From: UBA3263 sp964586765
GTDB taxonomy: Bacteria; Bacteroidota; Bacteroidia; Bacteroidales; Muribaculaceae
Assembly: GCA_964586765.1 (NCBI GenBank)
Contig: CAZPHN010000003.1
Coordinates: 1-64,000 of the forward strand
Reading direction: 5' to 3'
DNA length: 64,000 nucleotides
The position numbers and the translations under genes were made by a program. The stretch's first letter is position 1; each line of letters starts with the position of its first letter. The notes under the pieces were generated by a model. It worked only from the letters and a program-made list of their open reading frames with translations, ran no database searches and was not told the origin of the DNA. This document shows positions 42,023-51,490 of the stretch, piece after piece.

Positions 42023-43236
42023 TGAAATCTCCTTTCTCCCGTCCCCTCTACGTTATGGCGAAGCCCGCAGGCAGTCATTGTAACCTTGCGTGCTCTTACT
42101 GCTACTATCTTGATAAGCAGCGTCTTTATAACCCCGAGGATAAAAAACACATGATGAGCGATGAAATGCTCGAACTCTACGTCAAGAACTATATCGAGGC
42201 GCAGACCGGAGCCGATGTTTGCTTCACGTGGCATGGCGGAGAAACCCTTATGCGTCCCCTCTCGTTCTATCAGAAAGCACTTGAACTGCAAAAAAAATAT
42301 GGAAAGGGACGCAAAATACTTAACTGTCTGCAGACAAACGGCACCCTCCTCACAGAGGAGTGGTGTCGCTTCCTGCGCGACAACGAATGGCTTGTAGGAA
42401 TCAGCATTGACGGCCCGCAGCAGTTCCATGACGAATATCGCCGCTCGCGCGACGGACGTCCCTCCTTCTTCAAGGTGATGAAGGCAATCCAGATGCTCAA
42501 TGCCTTTGGCGTCGAGTGGAATGCAATGGCGGTAATTAATGACTACAATGCCGACCATCCCGAAGAGTTCTATGACTTCTTCAAGTCCATCGGATGCCGA
42601 TTTATCCAGTTCACGCCTATCGTTGAGCGTCTTACCGATGCCGATGACATAGCTTCGCCCATCGAGAAGGGTAAACTTGCCGACTTCTCCGTATCGCCCG
42701 AACAGTGGGGCGAATTCCTCTGTCGCCTTTTTGACCGCTGGGTCAAGGAAGATGTCGGAAAGGTATTTGTCCAGATTTTCGACGCTACGCTTGCCAACTG
42801 GGCGGGAGTCGAACCGGGTGTCTGTACCATGGCGGAAACCTGTGGTCATGCTGCCGTAATGGAATATGACGGAACGGTATATTGCTGTGACCACTTCGTA
42901 TTCCCCGAATATCGCCTCGGCAACCTCCGCGATAAGACCTTTATTGAAATGATGTCATCGCCGCGTCAGCTCGCCTTTGGTGCATACAAACGCGACGCCT
43001 TGTCACGCAAATGTAAGGAATGTCGCTGGCTCTTTGCCTGCCATGGCGAATGTCCCAAAAACCGCATTGCCCGCACCCCCGACGGCGAACCTATCAACTA
43101 CCTCTGCGAGGGCTACCGCCGCTATTTTGCCCATGTCGCCCCCTACATGGACTTCATGAAAGCCGAACTCGACGCCAAGCGTCCCCCCGCCAACGTCATG
43201 ACCGACTTCCATCCCTCCCCGTCAAAGGAGTCCTGA
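42019..43236 (+). CDS. Anaerobic sulfatase-maturase-like radical SAM protein
   Basis: A 405-residue radical SAM enzyme with a SPASM extension. CNLACSYCYY (about residues 21-30) binds the SAM 4Fe-4S cluster. C-terminal cysteines bind two auxiliary clusters, including CTMAETCGHAAVMEYDGTVYCCDHF and CKECRWLFACHGECPKNR. These features match anSME enzymes, which turn an active-site Cys or Ser of sulfatases into formylglycine. No sulfatase lies in the window, so the substrate is elsewhere or different. The start overlaps the protease gene (ATGA). It converges directly on the DUF4384 gene. Confidence 0.92.
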   Translation: MMKSPFSRPLYVMAKPAGSHCNLACSYCYYLDKQRLYNPEDKKHMMSDEMLELYVKNYIEAQTGADVCFTWHGGETLMRPLSFYQKALELQKKYGKGRKILNCLQTNGTLLTEEWCRFLRDNEWLVGISIDGPQQFHDEYRRSRDGRPSFFKVMKAIQMLNAFGVEWNAMAVINDYNADHPEEFYDFFKSIGCRFIQFTPIVERLTDADDIASPIEKGKLADFSVSPEQWGEFLCRLFDRWVKEDVGKVFVQIFDATLANWAGVEPGVCTMAETCGHAAVMEYDGTVYCCDHFVFPEYRLGNLRDKTFIEMMSSPRQLAFGAYKRDALSRKCKECRWLFACHGECPKNRIARTPDGEPINYLCEGYRRYFAHVAPYMDFMKAELDAKRPPANVMTDFHPSPSKES

Positions 43237-44163
43237 TTACTTTTTCTTTTTGATGGTTATCTGCTTCTGCTTAAGTTGGAGCCGATAGTCCTCACATTGA
43301 CGTTTGCTCAACCATTTGCGGAAATTTTTCGCTGTGGTTTCGCGAGGCATCAGGTTAATCTTCTCTGTGCCTATGTTGACTGTCTGCTCTGCCGAGCGGT
43401 TCTCCGTCGTTTTTGACCTTGAGAACGGATTGGGCGAAAAAACAACGTAAACCGTATTAATGTCAATCCATTTGCGGGAATATAGTTTTAAAGCCCTCGC
43501 ATATTTCGCAACTTCAGGTTCAGCCGTTCCTTTCGAAAAGAAAATATATTTCTGGTCAGCCTTGACAGGATATGCTTCGCCTCCCATACCTTCGTAGGGG
43601 AGGATTGCCTGCATGGTCTGATTTTCATCATCATCTCGAAGATAAACGGTCAGATACCCGTCTATGGGTGAACAGAAATAGAGATAAAAGTTATCGCCCT
43701 CGTCATAATCCCCTTTACATTGCTGACGGTCTGCATCAAGCCCGTAAAGGTAACGTATGTCAAGGTCCACGTGCTCGCGGGCAATGCGGCGACCGCGTCC
43801 TTTTACCGTAGCGATATACCAGCTTCCGCCTTCCGCCGGTTTAACCGTGATTTTCGGCTCTGCCAAATCCTGAATCCACTCTCCGTTAACGTCAGTGGTA
43901 GATATGGCGAACGCCTGAGTCCCCTCCTCAGACCTCTCAGCTATTTCATACATATGCGAAATCGACATTCCGAATGCCCTTCGCAGACCTTCAAGCTGAG
44001 CGGCCTCTATTGCCCGCTGTCTGGAAGAGGCTACGCTTTCGTTGTCTGTGGCAAATATCTCTGCTGTTTCGGTAATATCAACAACCTCCGCCTTCTGACC
44101 GAATGTCGACTGGGCTGTAATTGATATCATTAAAAAGAGAAAAAAATTCCGCAATGTCATCAT
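43237..44163 (-). CDS. DUF4384-domain secreted protein, last gene of the caspase operon
   Basis: A 308-residue protein with a signal peptide (to about residue 22, STFGQ). Residues about 25-120 are an alpha/beta region with SSRQRAIEAAQLEGLRRAFG. From about 140 the DUF4384 fold follows (GDNFYLYFCSPIDGYLTVYLRDDDENQTMQAILPYE, then YIFFSKG), and the C-terminus is basic. DUF4384 domains often occur in the same protein as caspase-type peptidases; here the caspase is a separate gene in the same operon. Gap to the previous gene is 26 bases. Exact role unknown. Confidence 0.82.
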   Translation of the reverse strand: MMTLRNFFLFLMISITAQSTFGQKAEVVDITETAEIFATDNESVASSRQRAIEAAQLEGLRRAFGMSISHMYEIAERSEEGTQAFAISTTDVNGEWIQDLAEPKITVKPAEGGSWYIATVKGRGRRIAREHVDLDIRYLYGLDADRQQCKGDYDEGDNFYLYFCSPIDGYLTVYLRDDDENQTMQAILPYEGMGGEAYPVKADQKYIFFSKGTAEPEVAKYARALKLYSRKWIDINTVYVVFSPNPFSRSKTTENRSAEQTVNIGTEKINLMPRETTAKNFRKWLSKRQCEDYRLQLKQKQITIKKKK

Positions 44164-44189
44164 TATATTGTTTTCTTTCGTTTTTTTGC

Positions 44190-44990
44190 TTAAAATACAT
44201 AACCGAAACCTATCTGAGCACCATGAACAAAGTTGGCACCAACGTATATCCCGTGGTGGCTTTCATAAGAAGGCGTGACTATGAGGTTATATCCTATTGT
44301 AAGGTTGAAATGATATCCGATTTTATAGATAAAGCCGAAATCGGCGGCAATACCGGGTCTATATTCCCAGTGTAAATAATTTTTCCATGTCAATAAATCC
44401 GGATCTAAGGTCAAGTATGTGTAATATCTTTCAGCCATACCATATCCGGCTCCGGCATATATAAATAATTGACGCTGATATATACTTTTAACAACACCGG
44501 CAGTTACACTGAAATTTCCGTTCCAGTCGCAGTTACCTTTACCATAAAATCCCCATTTTCCTAACATACCTGCCATAATGCCGAAGGAAGGCGCATTGAC
44601 ATCACTGGGTGACCAGTTGTAACGCCATCTCCCTTCGCCTTGCATATTTCGCGAATATCCTAACGTTAAGGTCAGGAATGCAGGATTTTCGCGCTCCTTT
44701 TGTAGGCTAAAAATGAGGTCGGAATCAGGTTTGATTCTGATGGTTTTTGTTTCCATGCCGTCGTAAGTGGCAATGAGCTTTTTGAGATTGGATTGGACAT
44801 TCATGCTGAATGACCCGTCGGAGTCCGTGATTGCTGATTCATCGCCTCCGCGAGCCGTCACCTCAGCTCCCGGAATAGGACATCCGTTCTTATCAACTAC
44901 ATAACCTTTTACCGTTATATAATCGCTTTGAGCCATCATTGAACTGACGCTCAATGTAAGTGCTGCTATTATTGAAACGATTCTTTTCAT
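44190..44990 (-). CDS. Carboxypeptidase-regulatory-like outer membrane protein, paralogue 4
   Basis: A 266-residue protein: signal peptide to about 20, a CarboxypepD_reg-like beta sandwich (about 26-105, VKGYVVDKNGCPIPGAEVTARGGDE...LIATYDGMETKTIRI), then about 150 residues of alternating aromatic strands ending GFGYVF, a typical barrel-closing C-terminus. It differs from its three relatives mainly in the segment between strands (RYYTYLTLDPDLLTWKNYLHWEYR). The most derived copy in the regulatory domain (RGG in place of PGG). Only 3 bases from the preceding paralogue. Confidence 0.82.
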   Translation of the reverse strand: MKRIVSIIAALTLSVSSMMAQSDYITVKGYVVDKNGCPIPGAEVTARGGDESAITDSDGSFSMNVQSNLKKLIATYDGMETKTIRIKPDSDLIFSLQKERENPAFLTLTLGYSRNMQGEGRWRYNWSPSDVNAPSFGIMAGMLGKWGFYGKGNCDWNGNFSVTAGVVKSIYQRQLFIYAGAGYGMAERYYTYLTLDPDLLTWKNYLHWEYRPGIAADFGFIYKIGYHFNLTIGYNLIVTPSYESHHGIYVGANFVHGAQIGFGYVF

Positions 44991-44993
44991 AGA

Positions 44994-45743
44994 TTAAAAT
45001 ACATAACCGAAACCGAGCTCTAAGCCGTGCACATAGTTTGAACCGACGTTTATATCGAACCTTCCTGTGTAAGGAAATGTATAAACAATATTATAGCCGA
45101 GTGTCAGGTTAAAATGAGTTCCGGTCTTAACGATAAAACCGATGTCTCCTGCAATGCCGGAACGTTTGTCATTACAATAGTAATAATTACCAACATTATT
45201 ATACCCTCTATTTGCCATACCATATCCTGCGCCGACATATAGATAAATTGTACGGTAATATATACTTTTTATCATACCTGCTGTGATACTAAATCCATCA
45301 GTATTATAGTCATAACCGCCTTTGCCATAGAACCCCCATTTACCTAACATTCCTGCCATCAATCCAAAGGATACGGTATGCTTATAATGTGTATTCATAT
45401 TATGAGAGTAGCCTAAAACAGCGTTTAAAAATGCTGAATGGTTTGGCTCTTTTTTGAGAGTGAACACAAGATATGGAGTGGACTTGAGTCTGAGGGTTTT
45501 GGGTGCCAAGCCGTCGTAGGAGGCGGTTAGTTTTTTCAGCAGGGTATGTACGCTGATGCTAAATGACCCATCGGAGTCCGTTAATACAGACTCAATGCCA
45601 CCGGGCGTTGAAACCTCAGCCCCGGGAATCGGGGTACCGTCATTATCAATTACAAAACCCTTGACAATTTTATAGTTGTTTTGAGCGGAGACTGAGCTAA
45701 TGCTCAAAAATACAACTGCAAGAATATAAATGATTTTTTTCAT
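44994..45743 (-). CDS. Carboxypeptidase-regulatory-like outer membrane protein, paralogue 3
   Basis: 249 residues. The order is signal peptide, regulatory-like domain (VKGFVIDNDGTPIPGAEVST) and barrel-like part. It has FVIDNDGTP where the others have YVVDKNG, and GKGGYDYNTDGFSITAGMIKSIY where the others have GKGNCDWNGNFS. The last strands (VHGLELGFGYVF) match the others. Predicted to be inserted in the outer membrane with the sandwich domain in the periplasm. Short variable stretch NRGYNNVGNYYYCNDKRSG lies where the paralogues also vary. Confidence 0.82.
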   Translation of the reverse strand: MKKIIYILAVVFLSISSVSAQNNYKIVKGFVIDNDGTPIPGAEVSTPGGIESVLTDSDGSFSISVHTLLKKLTASYDGLAPKTLRLKSTPYLVFTLKKEPNHSAFLNAVLGYSHNMNTHYKHTVSFGLMAGMLGKWGFYGKGGYDYNTDGFSITAGMIKSIYYRTIYLYVGAGYGMANRGYNNVGNYYYCNDKRSGIAGDIGFIVKTGTHFNLTLGYNIVYTFPYTGRFDINVGSNYVHGLELGFGYVF

Positions 45744-45756
45744 CTTTAATCAAAGT

Positions 45757-46596
45757 TTAGAATACATAACCGATACCGCCTTGAACATAATGAACGTAGT
45801 TAGCTCCTACGTGTATATCTTTGGAGTTTGTATACCAATTATATTCAGTAAAAGGTAAAGTCGAGATGAGGCTATAGCCAACTGTAATATTAAAATGACG
45901 TCCGGTCTTGAAGATAAAACCGAAATCACCTGCTATACCCGGACGTGTGTTCCAGTCATAATTATGCCTCCAACCGCCGGAATATGTACCTGTCGAGTAG
46001 TTATAGTTATAATATTCATCATAATATTCATAGTTGAAATATCTTTCAGCCATACCATATCCCAAGCCGGCATACATAAATATTGCATGTTTATATATAC
46101 TTTTTATCGCACCTACAGTGATGCTGAAATTACCATTCCAGTCACAGTTGCCTTTTCCATAAAATCCCCATTTCCCTAACATTCCTGCCATTAAACTCCA
46201 AGAAGGCCCGAAATACTCGTATGTCTCATAACTATCACCATCCCCATTCATATTATAGGACAGACCGAATGATGCACTGATAAATGCGGGATTTTTGCGC
46301 TCTTTTTTGAGAGTGAATACAAGGTCTTTTTCGGGTTGGATTTTGAGGGTTTTTGTGGTCATGCCGTCGTAAGAGGCGGAAAGCTTTTTGAGCAGGGGAT
46401 GTACGCTCATGTTGAATGAACCGTCGGAGTCAGTGATTACCGACTCGCCTCCACCGGGAGTTGTCACCTCAGCCCCGGGAATCGGATTGCCATTCTTATC
46501 CACCACATAACCCTTGACGGTCTTGTAGTTGGTTTGAGCTATCATCGTACCTACACTCAAAACAAATGCTATTGATATTGTAATAAACTTTTTCAT
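45757..46596 (-). CDS. Carboxypeptidase-regulatory-like outer membrane protein, paralogue 2
   Basis: 279 residues, the longest of the four. Its regulatory-like domain is identical to paralogue 1 over about 30 residues (from YVVDKNGNPIPGAEVTTPGG). The barrel part carries a Tyr/Asn-rich loop (YFNYEYYDEYYNYNYSTGTYSGGWRHNYD) not found in the others, and a longer turn near the N-terminal strands (NMNGDGDSYETYEYFGPS). The pattern, constant framework and differing loops, suggests exposed loops under diversifying pressure. Confidence 0.83.
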   Translation of the reverse strand: MKKFITISIAFVLSVGTMIAQTNYKTVKGYVVDKNGNPIPGAEVTTPGGGESVITDSDGSFNMSVHPLLKKLSASYDGMTTKTLKIQPEKDLVFTLKKERKNPAFISASFGLSYNMNGDGDSYETYEYFGPSWSLMAGMLGKWGFYGKGNCDWNGNFSITVGAIKSIYKHAIFMYAGLGYGMAERYFNYEYYDEYYNYNYSTGTYSGGWRHNYDWNTRPGIAGDFGFIFKTGRHFNITVGYSLISTLPFTEYNWYTNSKDIHVGANYVHYVQGGIGYVF

Positions 46597-46609
46597 TGCG
46601 AATTAAGGG

Positions 46610-47389
46610 TTAAAATACGTAACCGAGACCGAGTTGTAATCCTAGAACATAGTTTGCTCCAACGTATACACTAGCGTAGTTATGAAAGGGGAGCGTATAG
46701 AGAAAGTTAGAACCTATTGTCAGGTTGAAATGACGCCCTGTTTTAAATATAAAACCGAAATCCGCAGCAATACCGGGTCGATAGTCGGAATCATAGTCCC
46801 AATATTCATAGGTAGAATTGGGATATGAATAAATGAAATCATATTCGTTCCATGCCATACCATATCCTGCTCCTACATATACAAAAGCATTTCGTTTATA
46901 TATACTTTTTATACCGCCTGCAGTGATACTGAAATTACCATTCCAATCGCAGTTGCCTTTTCCGTAAAATCCCCATCTGCTTAACATCCCAGACATAATT
47001 CCCCATGAGGGTCCATTTTCATCATACCCACTATCACTTGATTGATTATAAGAGAACCCTAAAACAACATTAAGGAATGCAGGATTTTTGCGCTCTTTTT
47101 TGAGAGTGAATACAAGGTCTTTATCAGGTCGGATTTTAAGAGTCTTTGTTGCCATACCGTCGTAAGAGGCGGTGAGTTTTTTCAGCAGGGGGTGTACGCT
47201 CAGGTTGAATGAACCGTCAGAGTCAGTGATTACCGACTCGCCCCCGCCGGGAGTTGTAACCTCAGCTCCGGGAATCGGATTACCGTTCTTATCCACCACA
47301 TAACCCGTGATAGTCCTATAGTTTTTTTGAGCAGCAACAGAGCCAACGCTCAAAATCATTATCGTAAAAAATGTAAGAATCTTTTTCAT
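46610..47389 (-). CDS. Carboxypeptidase-regulatory-like outer membrane protein, paralogue 1
   Basis: 259 residues and the first copy after the caspase gene (12 bases away). Signal peptide MKKILTFFTIMILSVGSVAAQ, then the regulatory-like domain, then strands such as FLNVVLGFSYNQ, WGFYGKGNCDWNGNFSITAGGIKSIYKR and FGFIFKTGRHFNLTIGSNFLYTLPF, ending LGLGYVF. Its variable loop is EYDFIYSYPNSTYEYWDYDSD. Close identity with paralogue 2 in the first ~110 residues points to recent duplication. Confidence 0.83.
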   Translation of the reverse strand: MKKILTFFTIMILSVGSVAAQKNYRTITGYVVDKNGNPIPGAEVTTPGGGESVITDSDGSFNLSVHPLLKKLTASYDGMATKTLKIRPDKDLVFTLKKERKNPAFLNVVLGFSYNQSSDSGYDENGPSWGIMSGMLSRWGFYGKGNCDWNGNFSITAGGIKSIYKRNAFVYVGAGYGMAWNEYDFIYSYPNSTYEYWDYDSDYRPGIAADFGFIFKTGRHFNLTIGSNFLYTLPFHNYASVYVGANYVLGLQLGLGYVF

Positions 47390-47401
47390 TGTGATGTAAT
47401 A

Positions 47402-49396
47402 TTATAAATCGGTAAGTTTGCGGGTCTGCCATGACGTACCGAGAGCTGCCGATGCGGAAACCGTAGGAGTCTGGTCGCCATGGAGTTTGCTCTTTACGTC
47501 GATAGACACATTTTTTCTGACAGTTTCTCCAAGGTCTGACAGCTGAATTGCACCCTGCGTGTCCTTCAGGGCTTTCAGCAGATGGTATGTAAAGAATCCA
47601 TGACCTTTTTCCTTATATGGATTTGCCACTTGCTGACCGTTGCCTGCGCTGAAAACCACAGTGTTGCCCTTCGCCTCCTGTTCGGCGGCATCGTAAGCCA
47701 CATAACGGGCACTGTAAAGGGCATTACCGTTTCTGCCGTTGCCGGAGAAGCATGCATCAAGGAAAACGGTCACGCTTTTGGCGTTCATATCATCAAAATC
47801 ATCATAAATCTTATTCAGACTTATCATTTCGTCATTGTTTCTTGCCGGCATATCGGTCGGGACAAGGTAGCTGGACTTATTGTCAAGCAGGTCAGGCATT
47901 CCATGACCGGCGTAATAGAAAATTACATTGAAATTGTGGTCAATGTTGACCAAATCCTTTATCCGTTTCAGTTCATACTCCATACGGCTTTTTGACGCAT
48001 CATATACGCAGAAAATATGGTCCGGATCAGCTCCGAGTACTTTTTCGCTATAGTTGCGGAATGCCTCGCCGTCGCGTCGGGCAAATTCAACCGGTGCTAT
48101 TCCATGGTCATAATTCTCATTTGCAATGATGAGTACCAACAGACGGTCATTCTTAATTCCCGTTTCGGGAATATCAATATCTACGTCAGAGATAATATTT
48201 TCCTTTTCGCCGGCGGCAATCTGGGCTGTTGCCGCTGCGTTTTGTTCAATGATTAATGACGGTGCATAGTTCTGAACCAACGTCGGAAGGGCATTGAGTT
48301 CGACGGTTGAAACATTCATTGACTGCAATGCGCGGTTGGCTTCCTGAAGGCGGGTGCCGTCATTATTTACACTATGGCAGAAGGCAAGGGCTCGAGCCAC
48401 GTTTGCGGCAGTGGGAATATTAATCAGTACCGTCTGCAGATGAGGCGCAGCTTCGCTGTAAAGTTGGCGTGCCTTGGCTTGCTCACCATCATCACCACTC
48501 TGGCGTGAGCGGATGTAATTTATGGTCGCGGCATTATAAAGGTCGAAGCCAAGATGCGTCAGATAGTCAATTGTCGGACCCTTAATCGTTACAATTTTGT
48601 CAAATGATTTTGCGGCATCCTCGTAACGCTTCATGCGTTCATATAGCTTGCCCTGATACTCCAGCAGACCGCAATGTTCCGGTTTAAGCTGCAGAGCAAG
48701 AGTAAGCATCTGTTCCATTTCGGGGTCATTGCCGTTATAACCGGCAGATTCTATACCAATTAAAAGCAGATTTAGATTGTTAGGGAAAATTTTTGAACCC
48801 TGATTGGCGATTGATGCAGCCATGGCATATTTTTGCTGCTCGAAATAGCATCGTGCCAATCCTTCAAAGGCATTTTCGCGCGCGGTTTCTTCATTGCTTT
48901 CCAGATAAGCTTGAAAATATGAAATAGACTGGTCATACTTGCGTCGGTTATATAGATTTGTAGCCGCAAGATTGGCGAGTGTGCCGTAGGTGTGGGAATT
49001 TTTCAGACCTTCGTTGCTCATACACGGAAGAATAGAAACATCAACGTAGGCACAGGCAAATTTCAGCACCTCTTCCTGATTTGACTTGGAGGCATAAAAG
49101 TATGCTCCGTCGCCAAGTTTCGGAAATAGTTCCATTAACGCTTGTTTACATTCTCCAAATTCCGGGTCGGTGGCGCGAAATTCATCGATTGCCGCAATGT
49201 ATTCTTTTGCAGCATTATAAGCTGCCTGATAGGTTGACTCGCCCATGCCGGCTGACGCCTGTTGGCGATAGATGTCGTGTAAAGCCTTTGCTGAGTTAAG
49301 ACGGCTGCCGACCTCCGTATTTTGCGCGAATGACGCGAAAAAGACACCAAGTGCTAAAATCAGGGTATTTAGACGGTGGGAATTGAAAATTTTCAT
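47402..49396 (-). CDS. Exported TPR protein with caspase-family (C14) peptidase domain
   Basis: A 664-residue protein with a signal peptide (to about residue 24, FFASFAQ). Residues about 30-390 are TPR-like helices (YDQSISYFQAYLESNEETARENAFEGLARCYFEQQKYAMA). From about 415 comes a caspase fold: LLVLIIANENYDHGI, then FNVIFYYAGHGMPD with the catalytic His, and SVTVFLDACFSGNG with the catalytic Cys. Both catalytic residues are intact. Prokaryotic caspase homologues cleave after Arg, Lys or Asp and often act with partner proteins held by TPRs; most studied ones are cytoplasmic, while this one is exported. It lies between the propeller/OmpA-like gene and the barrel array. Confidence 0.9.
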   Translation of the reverse strand: MKIFNSHRLNTLILALGVFFASFAQNTEVGSRLNSAKALHDIYRQQASAGMGESTYQAAYNAAKEYIAAIDEFRATDPEFGECKQALMELFPKLGDGAYFYASKSNQEEVLKFACAYVDVSILPCMSNEGLKNSHTYGTLANLAATNLYNRRKYDQSISYFQAYLESNEETARENAFEGLARCYFEQQKYAMAASIANQGSKIFPNNLNLLLIGIESAGYNGNDPEMEQMLTLALQLKPEHCGLLEYQGKLYERMKRYEDAAKSFDKIVTIKGPTIDYLTHLGFDLYNAATINYIRSRQSGDDGEQAKARQLYSEAAPHLQTVLINIPTAANVARALAFCHSVNNDGTRLQEANRALQSMNVSTVELNALPTLVQNYAPSLIIEQNAAATAQIAAGEKENIISDVDIDIPETGIKNDRLLVLIIANENYDHGIAPVEFARRDGEAFRNYSEKVLGADPDHIFCVYDASKSRMEYELKRIKDLVNIDHNFNVIFYYAGHGMPDLLDNKSSYLVPTDMPARNNDEMISLNKIYDDFDDMNAKSVTVFLDACFSGNGRNGNALYSARYVAYDAAEQEAKGNTVVFSAGNGQQVANPYKEKGHGFFTYHLLKALKDTQGAIQLSDLGETVRKNVSIDVKSKLHGDQTPTVSASAALGTSWQTRKLTDL

Positions 49397-49407
49397 AATA
49401 TCTATTT

Positions 49408-51471
49408 TTAAAGAGCGTCAATAAATTCAAACGAAACAGCAATGCGGCGGAACTCAGCTCCCTTTTCCTGCGCTATTTCAATATTGTATTCGTAAGTTTT
49501 GTCCATTGTGTTTAGTTGGGGCAAGAGTTCCGTAAGGCGTTTTTCAACCCCCTTGGCTCGCATGAAACCTAACTGTTCGTTGTTTGTAATTCCTTTTGAG
49601 GAGTCAATAGAGAGGGTGGTCAGTAATCCATTGACTTTACAGGGTTCATCAATGAAATTGCCAAGTGAGCCGTCGTAGGCTAATCTGCCGTTAATCGGCA
49701 TGGCATCCGCACTTCCCGTTATCTTGATTATCAGCTTTTTGCCGCCAACAATATATTCGCCAATAGCGTTATCGAAAGCATCTTTAATGATTTCAAGCAT
49801 TGAGGCGGCGGCCGGTGATTCCGCTACCTTAAATCTTCCCGGCGAGAAATCTTCTGTTGCGGAACCTTCAGGGTCAACTTCATAAGCAAAGTCGATGATT
49901 CTGTTCTGGATTTTCTTTCCGTTGGCATCATACGTCTGTTCGGTGCGCGTGTCAACCAGCAATTTGGTATAGTCAGACAGCCGCTGAGCCTCCTTGGCTT
50001 GATTTAGAATTCTATCCTTAATGTCAATCAGCATTACATCCTCGCGCTGAGCCTTGAGAATAAGGTCGAGCGAGACAAAGCTATCGTCAAGGTTGAGAAA
50101 GTCAAAAGATTGACCTGCGGAAATGTCGTAAGCATAGGTCTTGCCGTTTGTCGGGTTATATACGTCAAGATAAATGAGTTGGAATGTGTTTTCCGGAGTT
50201 ACGGTGTAGACGGGGTTTCCAACTTCAAGATTATTGCCATCGCCAAATCCCGCCATGTCTTCCATCGGAACCTGAATGAATATTTCGCACCGGTCAAGCG
50301 ATATGGTCAAGATACCGGTTTCGGGATTGTAGCGTCCGAGTTTTACCTCACCTAAGTCGCCAAGTCCGGCGGTCAATGCCAATTCTGTGGCTGCTTGATT
50401 TAAGAATACTAATCGTTGAGCCTTCATGGTTTCTTCGTTGACACGCTCGCGGTATTCAAACTCGGTTTCGCCCGGGCGCATTTTCGACCATTCAGCCATA
50501 AGTTCATCAGCCCTTTTGTTAACAAGCACGAGGTTGTTTTGTGAAAATCCGACTATATGGCGATAGAGAATATTGTTTCCCGCTACGTTAGACAAAAAGA
50601 GAGTTTGCTGTCCGTCGCGAAGAAAGCGCGGATTTGATGCCCCTTGTTCTGATATTGATGGGCGGTCTGTCGTGTCGAATAAATTGACAAACTGAATACG
50701 GTTGCCATCGGCTGCAAAACCTGCATAGTTTTCATCGGGATGAAAAAACAAACCCTCGGTGTGTGAACCGAGATTTGTTATTACCGTAGCGGGCTGAAAA
50801 TCTGACGTATTGTAGATGGTAAGATTGCCGTTTGGTGTTAACAGACCTATCTTGTTTGATGATTCAGTGAAGGCTACAGAGTTATTCCCTGCACCGGGAA
50901 ATGAATGTCTCAGTACTCCACTTTCAAGATTGTAAATATCAACGCGGTCCGGATATACGATTGCTATGTAATAGCCGTTGACACTGACAATGAGGTCTGA
51001 CGGTGTACCCGAGCCGATTGAAAACTGTTGCTGCAACTCGAGCGTTTTTGAGTCAAGTTTTCTGATGTAGCCTTCATCCGCAACTAAAAGTTGGCGGCTA
51101 TCGGGTGTATAGCATATTGCCGTAGGTGTGATGACTGATTTGGCGGTTTGGGGCTTGTTTTGATTATTTATTCGGTCTATAGTCAGTTTCGTTTTGCCAT
51201 CCTTACCCGAAATCATTGCATATGAATAACCCGCAGGATTTACCTTGAGTGCTATGATTGGTCCTCCCGCACCGCTCATTTTGTATCCTTTTAGATTGTA
51301 AGCACTCTTTTTATTAGAATAATAGGTAGAGAAAAGGTAATTATCCGTTAGTTCGGGATGTACTTCCTGCTTATACTTCATCATCTTGTCAACGCTAATC
51401 TGAGCGTTGACGCTAATGATATTTAGGGCAAACAGTATGGTAAATAGGGGAGTTTTCAAATGTGATGACAT
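49408..51471 (-). CDS. Exported beta-propeller protein with OmpA-like C-terminal domain, first gene of the caspase operon
   Basis: A 687-residue protein. A signal peptide (ILFALNIISVNAQ) is followed by a WD40/YncE-like propeller (about 75-320; ICYTPDSRQLLVADEGYIRKLDSKTLELQQQFSIGSG, GYYIAIVYPDRVDIYNLESG). A helical middle includes KRADELMAEWSKMRPGETEFEYRERVNEE, and the C-terminal ~130 residues read like a divergent OmpA domain (LIIKITGSADAMPING ... NNEQLGFMRAKGVEKRLTELLP). An OmpA domain would tie it to peptidoglycan. It may form a scaffold for the caspase encoded 11 bases later. Its promoter region contains a G7 tract. Confidence 0.8.
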   Translation of the reverse strand: MSSHLKTPLFTILFALNIISVNAQISVDKMMKYKQEVHPELTDNYLFSTYYSNKKSAYNLKGYKMSGAGGPIIALKVNPAGYSYAMISGKDGKTKLTIDRINNQNKPQTAKSVITPTAICYTPDSRQLLVADEGYIRKLDSKTLELQQQFSIGSGTPSDLIVSVNGYYIAIVYPDRVDIYNLESGVLRHSFPGAGNNSVAFTESSNKIGLLTPNGNLTIYNTSDFQPATVITNLGSHTEGLFFHPDENYAGFAADGNRIQFVNLFDTTDRPSISEQGASNPRFLRDGQQTLFLSNVAGNNILYRHIVGFSQNNLVLVNKRADELMAEWSKMRPGETEFEYRERVNEETMKAQRLVFLNQAATELALTAGLGDLGEVKLGRYNPETGILTISLDRCEIFIQVPMEDMAGFGDGNNLEVGNPVYTVTPENTFQLIYLDVYNPTNGKTYAYDISAGQSFDFLNLDDSFVSLDLILKAQREDVMLIDIKDRILNQAKEAQRLSDYTKLLVDTRTEQTYDANGKKIQNRIIDFAYEVDPEGSATEDFSPGRFKVAESPAAASMLEIIKDAFDNAIGEYIVGGKKLIIKITGSADAMPINGRLAYDGSLGNFIDEPCKVNGLLTTLSIDSSKGITNNEQLGFMRAKGVEKRLTELLPQLNTMDKTYEYNIEIAQEKGAEFRRIAVSFEFIDAL

Positions 51472-51490
51472 AATTTTGGCTTATAAGGTG

